From: Cunninghamia lanceolata
Lineage: Eukaryota; Streptophyta; Pinopsida; Cupressales; Cupressaceae
Direction: 5' to 3'
Length of the DNA stretch: 64,000 nucleotides
Assembly (NCBI GenBank): GCA_027924645.1
Contig: BSBN01001752.1
Coordinates: 16,297,001-16,361,000, forward strand
The notes below the pieces were generated by a model that did no database searches, was not told the origin of the DNA, and worked only from the letters and a program-made list of their open reading frames with translations. Positions 58,059-64,000 of the stretch are shown piece by piece. How positions within the stretch are numbered: the stretch's first letter is position 1; each line of letters starts with the position of its first letter. Position numbers and translations under genes: made by a program.

Positions 58059-60123
58059 GTATTATATTTTCTTTAATATTTTTATTTTTTTAATTTTATA
58101 ATGAATGTAGGTCCATTCTAAAAAATACTGACTTGTATTCAAGACATTATGAAAAATAACAAATATTGTTAGAAAAATCTAACAAAATTGTACTACACTC
58201 CACATAGATGTCCTTGGTTCAATGAATTTTTTTTTGATATATATATGCTAAGAGAAATGTGTTATGAAATAATAGAGGTTTGAATTTTTCAGTGCTAACT
58301 CAAAAATTACTAATAAATAATTTTTTTAATAAAAGATTACCAAAAAATATCCATGTGCTAGACATTGGAGTTAGTAATCTAATTCCAACAAATCATGGAA
58401 AAATTTTATTTGTAGTGAAAGTTATGCATTATGGAAAATGTCACTCAATAAAAAATAATTGAAAAAAAAAATTGATTGAAAAATGATGGATATCATTCTT
58501 ATTTAAAAAAAACTATAGCTTGAATCTACATAGAAAATACCACAACTCATTAGTTTACATCATCCTTAAATTTTTGACCATTTGTCCCTGTAATTAGCAC
58601 AAATTGTAAAATGTTAATTTTGACCATCCCACTTAGGTCAAAAGTGGAAGACACTATTGTGCTATCACCCATTGGTATTTGGAAAGTGATGGCAAATTGT
58701 TGTATATTGATAAGGAAGAAGCTCTAATACTACCATCTTGGTGTTCTTGTCTTGGATGGCACTAAAACTTGTCTTTTACTTCAGTAAGTTCAAGAATGGA
58801 TGAAAGATATCTTTCAACTAATGATGTTTGTTGAAAATATGGGAAGGTAAATTTCGTAGGATCTTCTTTCCTTCATTCTCTTGTTTAAACTAGAGGAGGT
58901 AAGATGGGTCTTCTCATTACAAGGTTATCTTTTTATTCTTCTTTGTCTAAGATAACAATAACTCTCCAATTTGTGGGACTCTTGTTTTGATAAAATGCAA
59001 AATTCCTTAAGTTGTTCAAAATATCTTTTTGATTTTTTTAATCTAATTTAAGTTAGGCTACAAAACTAGAGCTTGAAGGGTTTTGAGAGTCATGTACGTG
59101 ATATTTGGAACTTCAACAACATGTGCCCCATAGTGGGCCCCAAAAACTATTGGTATTTTAATTTGTCACTTTCATGATGTAACATAAAATAAAATAATGA
59201 ATGAGTAAAAAGTCCCTTTAAATTTGTAGGGGAAGCTCCCTAATTTAATCTATTCTAAAATCTAAAATAAAAAAGCCTGCTAATATAAATATTGTATAAT
59301 CTATTCTTTAGGGTTTTGCATAAGGATAAAATAAATAAGGAAACATGACCTATCTATTTTGGTCTCTGAGGTTAGAACACAAGACTTTTAAGAACTCATA
59401 TTCTCACTAATAAATTTTCTTAATTTATGATGGCTAAAACATAAACAAGAATACTATCCAAGGATTAAAATAGAGATCCTTAGAGTTATATCAATGATTA
59501 ATTTGATCTTGAAGAAAACATAACACATGGAAATACCAACACCTAGAAGAAGAATGGATGAAGACAAGTAATTATCATATAATATTCAAAGCTACTTCAT
59601 ATATTTGGACATCGATGTCCCACAAAGTTAACACAAGTTTTCTTATTAATTATATTCTCCCTTGAATGATTACAACACTTGAGATTAAACTTGAATGGAA
59701 ATCTTGGTAGCATAGTAAAGCTTTAACTTCACATTCTTTACACAAAAACACTTTTAAAAAATTATTCTAACTCAAACTTGAATGAAAATTTCTACAACAT
59801 AAGTCTGACATCAACTCTCATTACATTGTACATGTGTAAATGACACATATTTATAACCTTCTAGTTGTAGCTTCTTAAAGCTTAAAAAATAATAAAATTA
59901 ATTACATTGAAAGCAATTCTATCATCATCCTCTAAAAATATATAAAATATTACTTTCTCTCCATTTATGTTTCTTATCTTGAGTGTCCATATGAATCGAG
60001 TTCTTTGATCTTTTAATTTTGTCTTCAATTTGCTTTAATTGATCCTCAATCTTGTTTTGGGCGTCACTTTGAATGAAGGGTTCAAATTCATCTCTTTTTC
60101 TCTTTTATTTCACTTTATTTTCC
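58059..60123. other. Right flank of the nest, unclassified
   Basis: 58059-58063 is GTATT, the second target duplication of A. The rest is AT-rich without a supported gene; a 60-codon plus-strand frame at 58280-58462 is short and unsupported. Around 59125-59150 GCCCCATAGTGGGCCCC is close to the complement of the G primer-binding site (GGCCCCATAGTGGGCGCC), so an old minus-strand Tat-type LTR may adjoin it on the right. Confidence 0.4.
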
Positions 60124-61357
60124 TGTTGCAAGTATGGGCCTAACCGGTGTTGTCATTGATGTCAACATACTTCTGTTACATCGTTGATAAGGATTGGATG
60201 AGTTATTTGTTGAGGATACTGAGAAAGTCAATCTCAGTCAAGAACAGTGAAGAACAATGATGATAGTAAGGAAATAGCTCAAGACAGGTTAAGGATCAGA
60301 TGATGCGGATTAAAGGGTTTGTGTACATGAGTCTTAGGAGGTTCCAGTTAAGATTTCAGAGGTCCGCATGAAGATTTGAAGAAGTTGTGATCAATCAAGT
60401 AGAACCGGTTCTAGGAGATGCTCAGGAATGACAGAGTGTTACAGAAAGGTCTAGTGAGATCTGGAAGTGCATTGTCCTATTCTGCGGATTGGAAGGAGTG
60501 TTGGGGGAGTCCTTGTGATGTGTCATCTCGATTTATTCATGGTTTGAAGGTCCGAAAGAATCTACTCCCTTGTGACAGTCATGATAGATTGTGTTCTTGA
60601 GGCATCGGCTGTAGGAGAGAAGAGATTAGAGTAAGTAGAAGAAGTGCAGACGTACCTGGTCATTCAGGCAAGCTTGTGAAGGTTCTTGGATCATGTTGAG
60701 GTTGTGTTGTCGGTTCGCATTAGAGTTGGAGCCCGAAATTGAAGAAATACTTCTAGATGAAGGTGTTCTTACTTAGGCTGGCCGACCGGATGAGTTATTC
60801 ATCTTGCGGATGCTCTTGTGGATGTGTGCTGACTTAGATGTTTGTTCCTAAGTTGATGTCATGTATAAATAAAGGATTGCGAAGTCATTTCAAGGTGTGA
60901 TTTTTGGAGATGTGTGTGTGGTAGCAAGGAGAAGAGCGAAAGATAGAGCAGAAGTTTTGGGCTTAAATGGAACTGACTCAAGCATAGTGAAGATGCTATT
61001 TACCAGTTCAAATATGTAATACTTATCTATTGTAGACAGTGTGTCTCTTGTAGGCAGTGAGCCTCTTGTGAGCAGTGTGCTCGGGCAGTGAACCCTAATT
61101 GGCATGTGCCATCTTATTCTTTCTATTCTTCTAATAGAGAATATTATCTTGGGTTAGTCACCCCATGGTTTTTCCCTTAACTGAGTTTTCCACGTCAAAA
61201 TCTTGGTGTCTCTTGTGTTTCTGCCCTTGGTTAATTGCATTAAGTTTTCATGATTGATTTATTGTTATAATGTTAAAGAAATGCAAGTGTTGAAAAGATA
61301 AAAAAGTTTTGACAACTGATTCACTCCCCCTCTCAGTTGTCTATTCTAAATCTAACA
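60124..61357 (+). repeat. 5' LTR of Copia element C
   Basis: TGTTGCAAGTATGGG to AAATCTAACA, followed by a primer-binding site. GTATAAATAAAGG at about 60862 is a good TATA box. The block CCCTTAACTGAGTTTTCCACG with GTCAAAATC (about 61165-61200) and the GGCAGTGAGCC repeats near 61030-61090 mirror the LTR of D in the other orientation. Confidence 0.9.
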
Positions 61358-61372
61358 ATTGGTATAAGAGCC
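61358..61372 (+). promoter_or_regulatory. Primer-binding site of element C (initiator Met-tRNA)
   Basis: ATTGGTATAAGAGCC; the usual ATTGGTATCAGAGC with C changed to A. Confidence 0.8.
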
Positions 61373-61399
61373 GAGTTCCTCTAAAAGGAGCTTAACCGC

Positions 61400-64000
61400 T
61401 TGAGGAGATCTGGGATATCATCCTACAAGAAGGATAGTCTGAAGTTTGATGGAACTAACTTTGCTCTTTGGAAAGGTCACATGGAATGTCACTTGCAGTG
61501 TATGGGATTTGCATATTGGTCTATGGTTAAAAAGGCCTATGTACCTCCACAGGGTGGTTTGACAACCCTAAATGAAATCACGGATGCTGAAAACAATTTG
61601 CGGACCAAAGAGGCTCTGTTAAGCACACTATCGGATTCAGAACTCTCAAATGTTATTGATCTACCAACTGCCTTTGAGATCTAGAATAAACTGGAACTTT
61701 TACATGAAGGAGATCAGTTTGTCAAATGTGCAAGGTTACAAAGTCTAAAAGGGAAATTTGAAAAATTGAAGATGAGAGATGATGAAAATATTACCACCTT
61801 CATGCCAAGAGTAAATGAGCTGGTTTGTGGAATCAGAAATGCAGGTGGAACCCTGAGTGAAGAAGAGATTGTTGGCAAAGTTCTCAAATCCCTTCCTGAT
61901 TCTTATAAAATGAAGGCCTTTGCAATTGAAGAATTCAGAGCTCACACAACAGTCACAAGGGATCAATTGGTTGGTAAGCTAGCTGCTTTTGAAATGTTTG
62001 AGTTTGGAGATGATCCTCCAAAAAATGAATCTGCATTCAAAGCAAGTGCCTTGGTAAAAGGAAAACAAAAGTTTGATCCGGGAGAAAACTCTTCAAGGAA
62101 ACCATCATGGTATGAAAATGCAAGAAAAGATTTGGAAGAAGAAGAAGCTGAAATTGCTCATCTTGAAGCTCTTATTGCAAAAAGACTACCAAGAGGATCC
62201 GGTAAGTATGAGGAAAAATTTCCTTTTAAGTGTTTTAACTGCAATAAGATTGGTCATTTTGCATCAAGATGTCCAGAAAGATTTTCTAGGCCAAACAATA
62301 ATAGACCAAGATTCCAGAAGAATTGTTACTATGCTCATGAAGGAGATGATGAAGGAGTAACAGATGATGAATCAGAGAAAGGAGACAAATCCAGAAGTGA
62401 CTGGGTGTTCATTGCCATCAAGGAAGAAGATCCAATACCCTCTGAATCCATAAATCATAAAGCCCTGGCTGCCCAAGTTGAAGAAAAGGATGATTGGGTC
62501 ATTGATAGTGGCTGCTCTCACCACATGACAGGCGACAAAAACAAGTTTATAGATTTGGAAAGGTATGAAGGAGGAGTGGTAAAGTTTGATGATAACTCTG
62601 CAGATAGAATCAGAGGTAGAGGAACTATTTCCTTTGATGGAAAGAACAAAACCGGTAATGTATTATATGTTGAAGGATTGAAACACAATCTTCTCAGTGT
62701 GGGACAGTTGGTGGACAAAGGCTGTGATCTTAGATTCAAGAATGGAAAGTGCAAAATCTTTGAAAGTTCTGGAATAGAGATTGCATCAGGTACCCAAACA
62801 AAAGGTAACATCTTTCACTTAGCTGGTACTGGTAAAAGTTGCTTATTTGTTCAAATTGACCAGAGTTGGTTATGGCATAGAAGAATGTGTCATGTGAACT
62901 TTGATAATATCATCAAGATAAGCAATACTCAGGCTGTAAGAGATCTTGCAAAATTAGTGAAACCTGCTAATAGCTTGTGCAAAGAATGTCAGTTGGGGAA
63001 ATTGAGCAGAGTCACATTCAAAAGTAAGGAATTGTCTTCTACCAGACTATTGGACTTAGTTCATACTGACCTTTGTGGTCCGGCAAGAGTTAGGAGTATC
63101 CAAGGTGATAGGTACTTCATGTTGCTAATTGATGACCATTCCTGGATGATTTGGGTAACTTTTCTAAAAGAAAAATTAGAAGCACTTGAGAAATTCAAAA
63201 TATTCAAGGCCATGGTAGAGAATGAAACCAGATTAAAATTGAAATGTCTGAGGTCTGATAGAGGTGGAGAATTCACATCTGGTGAGTTCATAGACTTCTA
63301 TGAAAAACATGGAATAAAGAGACAGTTGTCTGCCCCTAGAACTCCACAGTAGAATAGAGTAGTTGAGAGAAAGAACTGGACCATTCAAAAGCTTCCAGGA
63401 CCATGATGATGGAAGCAAATATTCCTCAGATCTATTGGAGAGAAGCTATCAGTACTGCAGTCTACACTCTCAATCGAGTTCAAATCAAAACAATACCGGT
63501 AAGACTCCTTATGAACTTTGGTTTGGCATTACTCCCACTGTGAGATATTTCAGAGTTTTTGGTAGCAGATGTTACATTAAAAGGGATGAAGATCTAGGAA
63601 AGTTTGATGCAAGAAGGTGATGAAGGAATATTCTTAGGTTACTCTACTCAAAGTAAAGCATACTGGTGTTACAACAAGAGACTGAGAAAGATTGTAGAAA
63701 GTGCAAATGTGAAGGTGGATGAAGAAGTTGAAAGACCCTCAAGAATTCATGAGTATGATGAAGACAATTAGAATGATGTTCAGATTCAAAGTATCCAAGC
63801 CTCTTCTGAGAAACAAAGTCAAGTTGATCCAGTAAATCAGAAAGAAGAGATAATTCCCAATGAGACTGATCAAGAGTTAGTGGTGCAAGAGACTCCCAAA
63901 GTTCCAAGGTATGTAACTCTGAACCATTCTGAGGATCAGATCATAGGTGACAAAAGCAAAGGAGTGCAAACAAGGAGGAGAATTGCTCAAATTCAGATGA
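61400..64000 (+). pseudogene. Copia gag-protease-integrase of element C, cut by the window end
   Basis: The frame opens at a TTG (61400) where an ATG might be expected: SGISSYKKDSLKFDGTNFAL. Gag continues past a TAG at 61682 (Trp codon expected) to LVGKLAAFEMFEF and a CCHC knuckle CFNCNKIGHFASRC near 62230. Protease: DWVIDSGCSHHMTGD at about 62495. Integrase: LWHRRMCH ... CKECQLGK zinc site, then LVHTDLCGPARV, LIDDHSWMIWVTF, LRSDRGGEFTSGEF with both Asp residues; a TAG at 63350 replaces Gln in APRTPQ(Q)N. Frameshifts near 63490 and 63615 follow; GEEGIFLGYS-like GDEGIFLGYSTQSKAYWCYN marks the integrase tail. RT would lie beyond 64000. The polyprotein order protease-integrase-RT is the Copia signature. 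Confidence 0.92.

Noticed and set aside
58280..58462. Small plus-strand frame in the right flank
   Set aside because: 60 codons in AT-rich DNA, no recognisable motif or neighbouring signal.

Overview
This window looks like intergenic DNA from a seed plant with a very large, AT-rich genome packed with retrotransposons. A gymnosperm such as a conifer is my best guess, from the style of the elements alone; no host single-copy gene is present to prove it. I find no intact cellular gene, rRNA, tRNA or CRISPR array. Nearly every coding stretch belongs to a decayed LTR retrotransposon. Most premature stops I examined are one C-to-T or G-to-A change away from a Gln, Arg or Trp codon, the pattern left by decay of methylated DNA.

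Layout. 1-1597: 5' end of a minus-strand Ty1/Copia element (LTR 538-1597). 1598-3015: fragments of another Copia gag-protease and a Ty3 gag, both minus strand. 4449-6122: an almost perfect 837-bp tandem duplication carrying an LTR/primer-binding-site junction. 7506-58058: one large nest. The host is element A, a minus-strand Ty3 element of the Tat type (dual RNase H), with LTRs at 7506-8388 and 57163-58058 and a perfect GTATT target duplication. Its pol is split at 14630/22189 by insertion U1 (14631-22188, target duplication GCTTT). Its gag-pol is split again near 26053/51962 by insertion B. B itself received a Copia-type solo LTR (26201-27269), a small internally deleted chromovirus H (27915-31051) and a complete 16.9-kb plus-strand Tat element G (34934-51800, target duplication GGGTAG). 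58064-60123: unclassified AT-rich DNA with a possible primer-binding-site relic. 60124-64000: 5' LTR and gag-protease-integrase of a plus-strand Copia element C that runs off the window.

Relative ages fit the nesting. By eye the LTR pairs differ by about 9% (A), 4-5% (H) and 3% (G).

Two things stand out. First, both Tat elements carry, antisense to pol and just inside the 3' LTR, the remains of a second gene encoding a plant mobile domain (PMD) protein. It shows the same plan in A (8804-11458, plus strand) and G (47539-50266, minus strand): TATA-like box, short first exon, an intron of about 0.5-0.6 kb made of element-specific short repeats, the PMD exon, a coiled coil, and a C-terminal RGSVMGP motif. 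Second, U1 has integrase-type ends (TGTTG...CAACA) and a 5-bp target duplication, but I can find no pair of LTRs. It carries a degenerate reading frame of about 1,390 codons with no recognised family, preceded by about 1.35 kb packed with ATACAA/TTGTAT motifs. B has a looser version of the same plan. These are the best candidates for something undescribed.
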